From Devosia naphthalenivorans (GTDB lineage Bacteria; Pseudomonadota; Alphaproteobacteria; Rhizobiales; Devosiaceae), in assembly GCF_003056355.1 (NCBI RefSeq), contig NZ_PYVW01000018.1, positions 40,162-104,161 on the forward strand: 64,000 nucleotides of DNA, written 5' to 3'. Position numbers and translations under genes: made by a program. Numbering within the stretch: position 1 is the first letter of the stretch; each line of letters begins with the position of its first letter. The notes below the pieces were generated by a model. It saw nothing but the letters and a program-made list of their open reading frames with translations, was not told the DNA's origin and ran no database searches. This document shows positions 36,923 through 45,558 of this stretch, one piece after another.

Positions 36923-37960
36923 TCACCGTCCCTGAAACACACTCGCATCGGCCAAGCCGCCGGTGATCTCGCTCACCTTCACGGCACGTCCCTCCTGAAC
37001 CGATCTTACCGCCGCATCCGCCAGTGCCAATGCGATCAGGCCATCCAGCCCGCTTGGCTTGGCCGGTGCCTTGCTTTCCACCGCATCGATGAACTCGCTG
37101 ATCTCGCGGGCATAGGCTTCGGTATAGCGCGTCATGAAGAAATCATGCAGCGGCGGGCGGGTATAGCCGGAGGCATTGGCGACTTCAATCGATACCGGGC
37201 GCTGATTTTCGGCCGAGACAGCTCCCTCGGAGCCGTGCACCTCTATGCGCTGGTCATAGCCATAAGTCGCGCGGCGCGAGTTTGAAATCGTGGCGTGCTT
37301 GCCCGAAGCCGTCGACAGCATCACCGAGACCGAGTCGTAGTCCCCGGCCTTCCCGATTGCCGGATCAACGAGCACCGAGGCCTGTGCGCTGACCGTGTCG
37401 ATCTCCTCGCCCAGCATGAAGCGCGCCATGTCGAAATCGTGGATGGTCATGTCGCGGAAGATGCCGCCCGAGCGCTTGATGTAATCCACTGGCGGCGCAC
37501 CCGGATCACGGGACACGATGGTCACCATTTCCACGTCCCCGATCTGGCCGTCATCGATGGCCTTGCGCATTGCCATGAAGTGCGGATCAAAGCGCCGGTT
37601 GAAGCCAACCATCAGGGTTGCCCCTTCCGCGTCCACCACCTTGAGACAGGCCTTCACCCGCTCCACATCGAGGTCGATCGGCTTTTCGCAGAAGATGGCC
37701 TTCCCTGCCCGCGAGAACTGCTCGATCAGATCGGCATGGGTGTCGGTTGGCGTGCAGATCACTACGGCATCGATGTCGTCTGACTGGAGGATCGTGTCCA
37801 CGGTCCGGATATCGCAGCCATATTGCGCGGCGAGGTCGCTGGCCGCTTTTTCGAAAGCGTCGGCCACCGCAACCAGTTGCGCCTTGGGGTTGGACGTGAT
37901 GGCTTTGGCGTGAACCTTGCCGATGCGGCCAGCGCCGAGCAGGCCGAAACGAACGGTCAT
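36923..37960 (-). CDS. iolG: Inositol 2-dehydrogenase
   Basis: A 345-residue Gfo/Idh/MocA oxidoreductase. RFGLLGAGRIGKVHAKAI is the NAD-binding motif, FCEKPIDLD holds the catalytic-lysine EKP motif, and GFNRRFDPHFMAMR and GGIFRDMTIHDFDMARFM (catalytic Asp/His) are typical of IolG. It oxidises myo-inositol to scyllo-inosose, the first step of catabolism. ATG 37960 follows AAGGAG. It faces iolB tail to tail and lies 75 bases downstream of the NptA gene on the same strand, so it may be reached by transcripts from the LacI-controlled promoter. Confidence 0.94.
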   Translation of the reverse strand: MTVRFGLLGAGRIGKVHAKAITSNPKAQLVAVADAFEKAASDLAAQYGCDIRTVDTILQSDDIDAVVICTPTDTHADLIEQFSRAGKAIFCEKPIDLDVERVKACLKVVDAEGATLMVGFNRRFDPHFMAMRKAIDDGQIGDVEMVTIVSRDPGAPPVDYIKRSGGIFRDMTIHDFDMARFMLGEEIDTVSAQASVLVDPAIGKAGDYDSVSVMLSTASGKHATISNSRRATYGYDQRIEVHGSEGAVSAENQRPVSIEVANASGYTRPPLHDFFMTRYTEAYAREISEFIDAVESKAPAKPSGLDGLIALALADAAVRSVQEGRAVKVSEITGGLADASVFQGR

Positions 37961-38035
37961 TTGGAATCTCCTTGTATGGTATGGCGGTAAAGGGTTGCCT
38001 GATCTGCCTGGCCTTGTGTCCACGGGAAGGGATGG

Positions 38036-39697
38036 CTATCCGGCCAAAGGCGTGTGATCGGGAAGCAACCTGCTGGCGCTGGTGCCGCCTCGTTCTTCCA
38101 GCACGGACACAGCCACAGAGGCTAGATGAGCATTGATGCGCTTGAGATCACGCAAGATGTCGAGATGCATTGCACTGGTCTCGAGCGTCTCACTGCGCTT
38201 CTCTCGCACCCGCTGTAAATGCTGCATGCTTGAAGCTGCTTCGAGGAGTCTTACCTCCACCTTTGCTTCTGCCAACCGACGAGCGAGATCGGGGTCTCTG
38301 GTCAGGAATACCGATTGGGCGAGTTGCACATTGTTGAGCGTTCTAGCGTAAAGGGTCGAAATTTCAGCCATGCCTTCCGCGGAGAACGAAAGATGACGTG
38401 AGGACTTCTTGAGTGCTTGTTCACATAGACCTCGATGTACGATGTCTCCGATGTGCTCCAAGTTGATCGCATAGGACACGATCTCGTCTGACCGCCGCCG
38501 ATCATCCTCCCCCATTGTGTCTCTATCTAGCTTTGCAAGATAGAATTTGATTGCTTCGTGAGAGGTGTCCACCTTGTCTTCAAGGTAGGCAAGTTCGCCT
38601 TTAAGGGCGGGATCAGTCTTCCTGAGTCCCTCAAGACTGACCTCCAACATTTGATTCACGAAATCGCCGACCCGCAATGCTTCACGTGCCGCCCCCGCTA
38701 GCGCTAAAGACGGACTCCCGAGAACCGTTTCATCTAGATAACTGTTTTGCTGACCCGCTCCTCGGCTTGCCGGCACGAGGAGGTTTGCTATCCGGTTCAC
38801 GGGGGTCAGCAGTGGCAGGAAGGTCAGCAGAAGACATACGTTGAATCCAAAATGGACAACTACGGCAAGCATGCTGGGCTCTGAAATCAGCCTTCCCGCG
38901 GTGCTCGCTACAGGAGTGGCGAGGATGGTAAGGACGGTGGCCCCGAGCAAACGCACAAGTAGATTAGCCGCCGCCAGCCGCCGAGCCTCAGTCCCCTCTC
39001 CCGAGACCGCGAGCCAAGGGGGGACTGCTCCGCCCAGATTAGCCCCCGCTACCAGCACGACTGCAAGTGGCGTCGGCACAACGCCAGAACCAAGCAAAAG
39101 GGACACGAAGAGAACCACAGCTAGGCTTGATGATGATATGAAGGCAAGCATTGAGGCGACCAACAAGGCCAGAAGCGGCGCGTCGCCCAACGCCTTGAGG
39201 AGACCAATAACGATGTCGGACTGGCGGAGAGGATCTGTTACGGACCCGAGGAGCTTCAGTGACAACAACATAAGCCCGAGGCCCAGAATCGAGCGCCCGA
39301 GGCCTTTGCCACGGGCAAAGCGACTCCGCAAACTCGTAACCACTCCGATCAGGACCATAGCGGAACCGAACCAGTGCACGTCCAAAGAAAGCACTAGAGC
39401 AGCTACTGCGGTACCCACGTTTGCACCCAGCATCACGGCCTGGCCCATTTTCGGTTCAATGATGCTGCGACCGGCAAAGGAAGCTGTAATCACCGCAGTG
39501 GCCGTACTCGACTGCATCGCCAACGTAGCCAAAAAGCCGGAACCAGCTGCTACGATGCGGTTGCCAGTACCTTTCCTTATCCACTGGCGGAGCGAAGCAC
39601 CGAAGGCACTCAAAACTCCAGTTTTGATGAGGCGCAACCCCCAGATCAAAAGAGCGCCCGCTCCCAGGAGATCGATCAACTGTATTGTGGATGTCAT
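38036..39697 (-). CDS. Na/Pi cotransporter family protein (NptA/YjbB-like) with C-terminal PhoU-like domain
   Basis: A 553-residue protein. The first ~340 residues are the two inverted NaPi-II repeats, with the QSSTATAVITASF and SSSSLAVVLFVSLL signature motifs. The last ~200 are a helical PhoU-like domain (SYAINLEHIGDIVHRG). Such proteins move phosphate with sodium; the E. coli relative YjbB exports phosphate. Within a cluster that frees phosphate from inositol phosphates, export of surplus Pi is an attractive role, though import is possible. ATG 39697 is used because the alternative GTG 39727 lies inside the operator palindrome at 39722-39737. Confidence 0.88.
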   Translation of the reverse strand: MTSTIQLIDLLGAGALLIWGLRLIKTGVLSAFGASLRQWIRKGTGNRIVAAGSGFLATLAMQSSTATAVITASFAGRSIIEPKMGQAVMLGANVGTAVAALVLSLDVHWFGSAMVLIGVVTSLRSRFARGKGLGRSILGLGLMLLSLKLLGSVTDPLRQSDIVIGLLKALGDAPLLALLVASMLAFISSSSLAVVLFVSLLLGSGVVPTPLAVVLVAGANLGGAVPPWLAVSGEGTEARRLAAANLLVRLLGATVLTILATPVASTAGRLISEPSMLAVVVHFGFNVCLLLTFLPLLTPVNRIANLLVPASRGAGQQNSYLDETVLGSPSLALAGAAREALRVGDFVNQMLEVSLEGLRKTDPALKGELAYLEDKVDTSHEAIKFYLAKLDRDTMGEDDRRRSDEIVSYAINLEHIGDIVHRGLCEQALKKSSRHLSFSAEGMAEISTLYARTLNNVQLAQSVFLTRDPDLARRLAEAKVEVRLLEAASSMQHLQRVREKRSETLETSAMHLDILRDLKRINAHLASVAVSVLEERGGTSASRLLPDHTPLAG

Positions 39698-39721
39698 AAC
39701 GAGGTCCGTGAGCGCAATGGT

Positions 39722-39737
39722 TTGCACGCGCGTGCAA
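39722..39737. promoter_or_regulatory. LacI-type operator O1 (perfect palindrome)
   Basis: TTGCACGCGCGTGCAA, 25 bases before the NptA start. Exact match to the consensus TTGCACGnnCGTGCAA. Confidence 0.75.
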
Positions 39738-39830
39738 CATTGGGCTTTCCCATGTGAACAGTCAAGCGAGAGAAGTTGATGATCTCGGGGAAAAACGCTA
39801 CAAGCCTCTGAGGCAACGTATCAAAGAAAT

Positions 39831-39846
39831 TTGCACGCCCGTGCAC
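39831..39846. promoter_or_regulatory. LacI-type operator O2
   Basis: TTGCACGCCCGTGCAC, one mismatch to the consensus, 17 bases before the lacI-family start. Autoregulation is likely. Centre-to-centre distance to O1 is 109 bp. Confidence 0.75.
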
Positions 39847-39862
39847 AAAGCAAGAGTCGACA

Positions 39863-40885
39863 ATGGAAGTTCGTGAGCGGAGCTTTGTAAAGGCCGAAGA
39901 GGTAGCCAAGCTGGCTGGCGTTTCGCGTTCAGCAGTATCGCGTACGTTTACCGACGGAGCCAGTGTGTCCGAGGTGACACGCAAGAAGGTGTTAGCAGCT
40001 GCTGAAGCTTTGGGCTATCACGTTAATCACCTTGCCCGGGGTTTGTCGCACGAGCGCAGCAACATAGTTTGTTTGCTGGTGTCCGATATTTCAACGCCGT
40101 ATCAAGCCCGTATGATCGACATCGCGACCCAGAAGCTGCAGTCGATTGGCAAGATCGCTATGGTCATCAACACCACAGGCGAACCAGAAGGCGTGGCTTC
40201 AGCTATGCGTCAGACGGTCAACTACCGCGCAGATGCAGTTATAGTACTTTCAGGGACACCGTCGCCCTCGCTGATCGCCACGTGCTTGTCCAACGGACAG
40301 CGCGTTATTTTGATCAACCGCGACGACCAACTAAGCGGTCCCACCAATATTGTTGTGGAGAATACTTTCGCGGCGACTGAAGCGTACCATTTACTCAAGA
40401 GAGCCGGATGCGCTCGAATTGCGGTGGTCAGCTCTACCGCAGGCACACCAAGCCTGAAGGCACGTGAAGTTGCGTTTGTGGAAGCCGCGCGGCAGGATGG
40501 TCTAGACGTGCCAGTGATGCAGACCGGGCCCACTGGCTATGCCACCGGCATGGAAGCAGCGCGCCGCTTGTTCGGACGCGCGGTCACGCCTGATGGAATT
40601 TTCTGCGTCACTGATCTTCTGGCCATGGGATGCATGGATGTAGCGCGCAACGAGTTCGGGATGTCCGTCCCCGATGAACTTAGCATCATCGGCTTTGATG
40701 ACATCGATCAAGCCGCTTGGATGTCTTACAACCTCACGACGTTCCGTCAGCCTTTAGATTCTATCGCTGACCACATTGTGCGATTGCTGGCTGCTGAGAC
40801 TTTGCCCCAAGCAAAGAGCCCGACGAAGAGCTTCCAACCGATCCCCGTTTGGCGAGGTTCTGTACGGCCACGGCCCCCGCGCTGA
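39863..40885 (+). CDS. LacI-family transcriptional regulator
   Basis: A 340-residue LacI/GalR protein. The N-terminal HTH is VKAEEVAKLAGVSRSAVSRT with the hinge helix region KVLAAAEALGYHVNHLARGL, followed by a periplasmic-binding-like effector domain (IVCLLVSDISTPYQARMID; SIIGFDDID at about 270). It is divergent from the NptA gene, and both promoters carry the palindrome TTGCACGnnCGTGCAA, found again upstream of the binding-protein gene and in the permease/phytase promoter. It is therefore the probable regulator of the whole island. The effector is plausibly inositol or an inositol phosphate, by inference. Confidence 0.9.
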   Translation: MEVRERSFVKAEEVAKLAGVSRSAVSRTFTDGASVSEVTRKKVLAAAEALGYHVNHLARGLSHERSNIVCLLVSDISTPYQARMIDIATQKLQSIGKIAMVINTTGEPEGVASAMRQTVNYRADAVIVLSGTPSPSLIATCLSNGQRVILINRDDQLSGPTNIVVENTFAATEAYHLLKRAGCARIAVVSSTAGTPSLKAREVAFVEAARQDGLDVPVMQTGPTGYATGMEAARRLFGRAVTPDGIFCVTDLLAMGCMDVARNEFGMSVPDELSIIGFDDIDQAAWMSYNLTTFRQPLDSIADHIVRLLAAETLPQAKSPTKSFQPIPVWRGSVRPRPPR

Positions 40886-41000
40886 AAGCTCTCAAACCGG
40901 TCAGCCACTACTGCCATAAGAGCCTCCGCCTTGCTGTGTTCGACAACTCTGCGTCCTGAACACCAGGATAGGAAAGGCCCCTGCCCTGATTGCTATCAGA

Positions 41001-41621
41001 TCAACAGACCGGCGAGTGCCGGGCCGTGTCGAGGAGGTCGATGGCAATTGATGCCTGCATGGCCGCTTCGATAAGGGTCGGCTTCGGAGTCTCGAACCAC
41101 TCATCTTCGCGAAGCTCTCGCTTCGATCTAATATGAGCCAGTGCAACACCGAAGGTCGGAAACAGATGTGGCTGGTTCTTGGTCAAATACAGGGCAACTA
41201 GAGCGACGGAGCGGCTCCGGCCACTTCGGCAATGAACCAGCACATTCCCCCGCTCGCGATTGGGATAGGTCTTTCGTTCCGGCAGTCGCTGCTTGAGCGC
41301 TCCATCCAGGATATAATACCCCGCCATCATCATGCGAGATGGGTTACCTTCGCCGTCTATCAGGCCGACTTTGTAGGAACGAACTGCGCCGTGCCCTACA
41401 GCTACCTTGCCGGGTTCCGCTTCTTGCTCTGCTTCCACTACATAGTTGAAGTCGATATTAACGGCGCAGTTAACGACCGTAAAAATCCCATTTTCCTTGA
41501 GCAGGTTGAGATCACGTGCGCCATCGGAGCCACCGATAAATAGAGACACCCGGTCATCGCCGACCTCCGTAGCAATCAGGCTGATTGGAGGGCGATCGTA
41601 GCGAGGAGCAACCTGGTCCAT
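41001..41621 (-). CDS. Cysteine (dual-specificity-type) phosphatase, copy 1
   Basis: A 206-residue cytoplasmic protein with the phosphatase P-loop HCRSGRSRS (His130, Cys131, Arg137), preceded by a DSP-like fold (GSDGARDLNLLKENGIFTVV, with an LIDGEGNP loop near residue 88 that could supply the general-acid Asp). No signal peptide. Enzymes of this class act on phosphoproteins, phosphoinositides or inositol phosphates, and the surrounding genes favour inositol phosphates. ATG 41621 follows GAAGG. It lies 226 bases downstream of binding protein 1, after a hairpin. About half the residues match the paralogue at 44920. Confidence 0.82.
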   Translation of the reverse strand: MDQVAPRYDRPPISLIATEVGDDRVSLFIGGSDGARDLNLLKENGIFTVVNCAVNIDFNYVVEAEQEAEPGKVAVGHGAVRSYKVGLIDGEGNPSRMMMAGYYILDGALKQRLPERKTYPNRERGNVLVHCRSGRSRSVALVALYLTKNQPHLFPTFGVALAHIRSKRELREDEWFETPKPTLIEAAMQASIAIDLLDTARHSPVC

Positions 41622-41811
41622 ACAGAGTACCTTCTTCTTCTCTAAAATTGACAACCGGTGCATTGCATCCGGCGCCACAACACGTTCGAAGCCGCCGGCA
41701 CCGCGCAGCTAAGCAAGCCGAGATCTGGAACTTGCCCGTCCAATCCGGTGCGAGCATTGAACCCAGGATCACCGTCTCATCACAGCAACAAGCCGCTATC
41801 AGGACGGAAGC

Positions 41812-41834
41812 GTCCGGCGGTTCATCCGCCGGAC
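41812..41834 (-). other. Strong hairpin after binding-protein gene 1
   Basis: Perfect 9-bp arms GTCCGGCGG/CCGCCGGAC around a 5-nt loop, just past the stop of the 41848-42957 gene. No T-tract follows, so it is more likely an mRNA 3'-end stabiliser or partial terminator than a full terminator. Confidence 0.55.
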
Positions 41835-41847
41835 GAAATCACGAGCA

Positions 41848-42957
41848 CTAACGAGAGTAGTGGACGCGCCAGAAGTCCTGCCAGTCCTGACGAGCATCGT
41901 AATCGTCTTGTGCAGTTTCCATGGAGAACGCCATCAGGTCATCAAAATGCGCCGAGATGCCTGATGGTTCGTCATCCGGCAGCAACACCTGCGAGTTGGT
42001 CGAAATCTTCCCGTCCACTGCCTGGGGTGCTATTCCCTCCGCTGTGAGTAGATAGTGGATAAAGAGCTTTGCCGCATTGGGGCTGTCGGTGCCCGATGCA
42101 ATTACACCCGGACCGGGATAGAGCCACCCTACAAACGGAACCATGTCCGTGCATAAGCCCAACTTGTAGCCTTTCGCTTCGTTGTCGCGGAACTTGGACA
42201 CCGAGGTTAGGCCAAAAAAAGGATTTTGCTGACCTGGAGCTCCTACAGCGTCTGCCACGGCGGACGAGTCTCCCAGGAGTGGCTGGTTTTCAGCGTAAGC
42301 ACGTACCCATGCTGCAGTGGCGCTCCGCTCGTCCGTTTCAAGCGGTGCGCCGAAGTATGACTCGTAGGCAGCCGCAATCTCAGCGTCGTGATGCATTTCC
42401 ATCTGGTTGAACCAATCCGCGTAGTTTGGCTTCACCAAAGGATCCAGCATGGCTACTTTGCGCGAATACTCCGGTTCCGTGAGCTGCCAGATGTTCGCCA
42501 CTGGACAGGTTTCATTCAACTCGGTGTTGTAAGTGAAGACGTGTGGATCGTTCACGATGACCAACGGTTCCCGCCATTCAGCAGCAATGTCAGCTTCCAT
42601 ATCTGGGGGCACCCAGCTTTCAACTATGCCACCGGGGATCAGTTCGGCTGCAACCGCCGCCACGTCAGCTGCCACTGAGACGTCGCCCAACACATTATTG
42701 GATTGGCTTTCCCGCATCAGCAGTTCTATCTGTTCAGCTTCGCTGACCTTCCGACCTTCAGCTTGCACTCCATACTTGGCAGTGAAGTTTTCTGCCGTCT
42801 CCACGATTTTGCCGGTAACTGCATACACGGTGATTGCAGGCTCTGCTCTCGCCGCTTCGATGAGTGCCTCTACGTTGAACGCCTCCTGCGCAGCAGCACC
42901 AGACATCAAAACACTTGCTGCTGAGGCTCCTAGAAACAGCGTTTTCATCTTAATCAA
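41848..42957 (-). CDS. ABC transporter substrate-binding protein 1 (AfuA/FbpA-like)
   Basis: A ~369-residue exported protein: signal peptide (KTLFLGASAASVLMSGAAAQ) followed by a two-lobed type 2 periplasmic-binding fold beginning IEAARAEPAITVYAVTGKIV. Compared with the two paralogues at 47384 and 48637 it shares VYxxTGKIVxxAENF, CPVxNxWxLTEP, DWFNQME, GAPGQ and the C-terminal D-x-RQDWQDFW. It belongs to the ferric-iron/AfuA family; AfuA itself binds hexose phosphates rather than iron, so inositol phosphates are plausible here. The start is a TTG at 42957 behind GGAGG, or ATG 42948. It has its own promoter with operators O3/O4 and no permease next to it, so it likely shares the 50989-52833 importer. 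Confidence 0.85.
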   Translation of the reverse strand: MIKMKTLFLGASAASVLMSGAAAQEAFNVEALIEAARAEPAITVYAVTGKIVETAENFTAKYGVQAEGRKVSEAEQIELLMRESQSNNVLGDVSVAADVAAVAAELIPGGIVESWVPPDMEADIAAEWREPLVIVNDPHVFTYNTELNETCPVANIWQLTEPEYSRKVAMLDPLVKPNYADWFNQMEMHHDAEIAAAYESYFGAPLETDERSATAAWVRAYAENQPLLGDSSAVADAVGAPGQQNPFFGLTSVSKFRDNEAKGYKLGLCTDMVPFVGWLYPGPGVIASGTDSPNAAKLFIHYLLTAEGIAPQAVDGKISTNSQVLLPDDEPSGISAHFDDLMAFSMETAQDDYDARQDWQDFWRVHYSR

Positions 42958-43174
42958 ATTACATCTCCTCCGTTTGCATGGCCGCGCCAGCCACGCTCAT
43001 TGTTTTTTCCGCAAGGACAGGAAGCTTTGGCTCAATAGCGCCTCACAGGCAGACACTCCCATCGCGCCTCCTCATGACGCATCTAGAATATGGCCAAACA
43101 CGATAGTTCTGACCATGTGGGAAGAGCAGGTCCCAGCCTGAGAATAGCGGTGGAACCAACAGCGTCAAGCTATA

Positions 43175-43190
43175 TTGCACGGGCGTGCAA
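43175..43190. promoter_or_regulatory. LacI-type operator O3 (exact consensus)
   Basis: TTGCACGGGCGTGCAA, about 220 bases upstream of binding-protein gene 1. Confidence 0.75.
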
Positions 43191-43262
43191 ATTTCATTTT
43201 GTAGGGATTTCGGCGCATCAGGGAGTCGCTCCATGCATATGCTAGGCATTTTGGAAGCAGCA

Positions 43263-43278
43263 ATGCACACGCGTGCGC
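43263..43278. promoter_or_regulatory. LacI-type operator O4 (weaker match)
   Basis: ATGCACACGCGTGCGC matches 10-11 of the 14 fixed consensus positions and is centred 88 bp from O3. Both lie in the 42958-43324 gap, which contains no gene. Confidence 0.5.
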
Positions 43279-43324
43279 ACTTATAGGTGGAAGCCCGCAT
43301 ACTGCACTTGCCTGCTCTAGCGAT

Positions 43325-44920
43325 TTAGCCCGTGGAGTGGATTGATCGAGCCACCAAGCTGATGGAGAATTTGCCCGTTTTCGGCCCGATATACGAGCCG
43401 AGCATCACCATAAACGCTTGCAGTGCGGACCCTGTACTTCGCATGGGAAAACTGTGGGTGGCGTAAAGGCGGACCAATGATCGATAGAGTGAGAGGCGAC
43501 GCGGCTCCACGTACTCCAATGCCAGCGCTCCTCCACGCCGCAAGCGGTACCAGTCTGCGAGTACATCCTGGAAGGGCACGTTCGGGACGCTATTCAACTC
43601 CACTCCTACTGCCGAAGCAACGTCCATCAGCGTCAAGCTGCGAACCTGGCACGCCAAATCGGTGGGCCACTCACCTTCCAAATACCGCTCGACAGCAAGC
43701 CGGCCTATGTGCTCGCTCAGGAAAGCGCCGTATGACTGCGTGCTTGTCAGCGCCCCGTTGACGGTGCTCTTCGTTTGCACCTCACGTCCGTAACTCTCGA
43801 ATGCCATATCAAAATCAGGAACTAAGCCTAGCGGTACCGTCTCAACGTCAATCGTGCCGGGTGAAACCTCCACGACCTTATAAGCTGCTGGGAAACCCAC
43901 CAGCGAAGGCACGGCAACATTGATCACGTCGTCAGAAGTGGCAATTCCATCGACGTGCCAGTGACCGCTGAAGTGCACGCCCAGGCGTGTCTCCGCTATA
44001 GCCTTCCGGGTCTCAACGCGGGGCATGCGGCGAATGAAATCGGATTGGCCGAGCAAGGCAAGTTCATCTTCTTCAGCGCTGGGGAGAGGATTGAGGACAG
44101 GATAATGTGAGAACGCCAAGAGCTGTTTTCCCAGTGAGCGGGCCCGGCGCACAACGTCGGCTATCCATGGCAATAAGTAAGGTTTGAACTGCAAGGCGGC
44201 ATTCCAACCCGCCTCAGCGGCATCTATTGCCCCGCTCCGGGAAGCAGTCGAATGGCGGTAGACATTCGGATCAAGTGACAGCAACCATAGTCCCTCGACC
44301 GGCTCCACCAGGTACGATGCGTCCGTGACGTCCATTGCGGCAGCACCGTTGATGCCGGCAATACGAGTAGTGCGAGATTCGGCAGTGTCGCTGTGTCCAA
44401 ACGGGCTTTCCCAGTGGAAGTCCGCCTCACTTCTTCTGTACCCAAGGTCGCCGAACATTTCTAAGTAGGAAGGGTATCCTTTGCAGTACATGGGGGGAGC
44501 AACGATGGCTTCAGGCATATCATGAGACAATGATGGATCGCTCGTGACCGTATCGTGATCACCGTCTCCACCCACATAGACCTTTGTGCGGTGACAGCCG
44601 TTCATGGCAAAAAGATCGTGATTTCCCACACAGGCGAAAAAACGCATGCCGTATCGGTCTTGATACTCGCTCAGCAGCTTGCGAGCGCAAGACACCGCAT
44701 ATTCCTGACCGTCGTCAGTTAAATCACCAAGTATCAAGACGTGCCGAATGCCACGCCTTACCACATCATCCAGGGCAGCCCGGAACGCTGGCACACTCTC
44801 ATTGAAGACGCGAGTGGATGCCACAGTGTCGTCAAGAGACCGAAACGCTCCAGAGCCATCGCCGCGAGGATCGAACGATGTGTCATGCAAATGGGGATCC
44901 GCAATTACCGCGATCAGCAC
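43325..44920 (-). CDS. Calcineurin-like metallophosphoesterase with long C-terminal extension
   Basis: A 531-residue cytoplasmic protein. Metal ligands are ADPHLHD (D8, H10), GDLTDD (D66), GNHD (99-102), a His in AFSHYPV, and GHWHVDG in the second half. Roughly the last 170 residues extend beyond the usual phosphoesterase core and resemble nothing I know. The GTG at 44920 gives the canonical N-terminus and overlaps the stop of the cysteine phosphatase by one base (TAGTG); the frame also extends to a GTG at 44962. It is the last gene of the long ABC/phosphatase operon, suggesting action on the imported phosphoester. Confidence 0.82.
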   Translation of the reverse strand: MLIAVIADPHLHDTSFDPRGDGSGAFRSLDDTVASTRVFNESVPAFRAALDDVVRRGIRHVLILGDLTDDGQEYAVSCARKLLSEYQDRYGMRFFACVGNHDLFAMNGCHRTKVYVGGDGDHDTVTSDPSLSHDMPEAIVAPPMYCKGYPSYLEMFGDLGYRRSEADFHWESPFGHSDTAESRTTRIAGINGAAAMDVTDASYLVEPVEGLWLLSLDPNVYRHSTASRSGAIDAAEAGWNAALQFKPYLLPWIADVVRRARSLGKQLLAFSHYPVLNPLPSAEEDELALLGQSDFIRRMPRVETRKAIAETRLGVHFSGHWHVDGIATSDDVINVAVPSLVGFPAAYKVVEVSPGTIDVETVPLGLVPDFDMAFESYGREVQTKSTVNGALTSTQSYGAFLSEHIGRLAVERYLEGEWPTDLACQVRSLTLMDVASAVGVELNSVPNVPFQDVLADWYRLRRGGALALEYVEPRRLSLYRSLVRLYATHSFPMRSTGSALQAFMVMLGSYIGPKTGKFSISLVARSIHSTG

Positions 44921-45537
44921 TAGGATGCTTGCCGGAGATCGGCCTCGATGTAATTGATCCACTTTGAGGCTCGGCGAGCAGCCTCAATCAGCATCGGTTT
45001 GGGTGCTTCGAACCATTCGTCCTGCCGTAACTCACGCTTTGTCCTCACGTGATCCAGAGCGCTATCGAGGGTTGGAAACAGGTTGGGAACGGTGTGGTGG
45101 AGAAAGAGGGACACGAGCACGACGGAACGGCTGCGGCCGCCCCGGCAATTCACCAGGACGTTGCCTCGCTCCCGCCGGGGATATGATGATCGGTCTGGAA
45201 GAATCTGTTTGAAGGCACCCTGGAGCAGATAGTACCCGGCGAGCATCATGGTTTCCGGATTGCCCGGACCGTCAATCAGACCTAACTTGTAGTATCTGAT
45301 CGCCCCAGAGCCATGGCCGATTTGTGTCCCGGAGGCCTCCACCTGCGGCTCCATGACATAGTTCAGATCGAGATTCACAGCGCAGTTCACGACGGTCGAT
45401 ACGCCGTGCGAGCGGAGCAAACCAACGTCGCTCGCTCCATCGCTGCCGCTTATGAAGATATCAACACCGTATGGCTCTATTGCTTCCAGGATGCGGCTGA
45501 TACGTGGGCGGTCGTAGTGAGGGGAGATGGTATCCAT
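44920..45537 (-). CDS. Cysteine (dual-specificity-type) phosphatase, copy 2
   Basis: A 205-residue protein, paralogue of the one at 41001. Both share the YDRPxIS start, GSDGAxDxxLL, TVVNCAVN, LIDGxGNP, RERGNVLV and the P-loop at the same position (Cys131, Arg137). Here the P-loop reads NCRGGRSRS, so the His that normally precedes the catalytic Cys is Asn. This may change the thiol pKa or substrate range. No signal peptide. It is in the operon between the IMPase-like gene and the metallophosphoesterase gene, with a 21-base gap upstream and an overlap downstream. Confidence 0.8.
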   Translation of the reverse strand: MDTISPHYDRPRISRILEAIEPYGVDIFISGSDGASDVGLLRSHGVSTVVNCAVNLDLNYVMEPQVEASGTQIGHGSGAIRYYKLGLIDGPGNPETMMLAGYYLLQGAFKQILPDRSSYPRRERGNVLVNCRGGRSRSVVLVSLFLHHTVPNLFPTLDSALDHVRTKRELRQDEWFEAPKPMLIEAARRASKWINYIEADLRQAS

Positions 45538-45558
45538 GTCAATTTGTCCGTCGTGATA

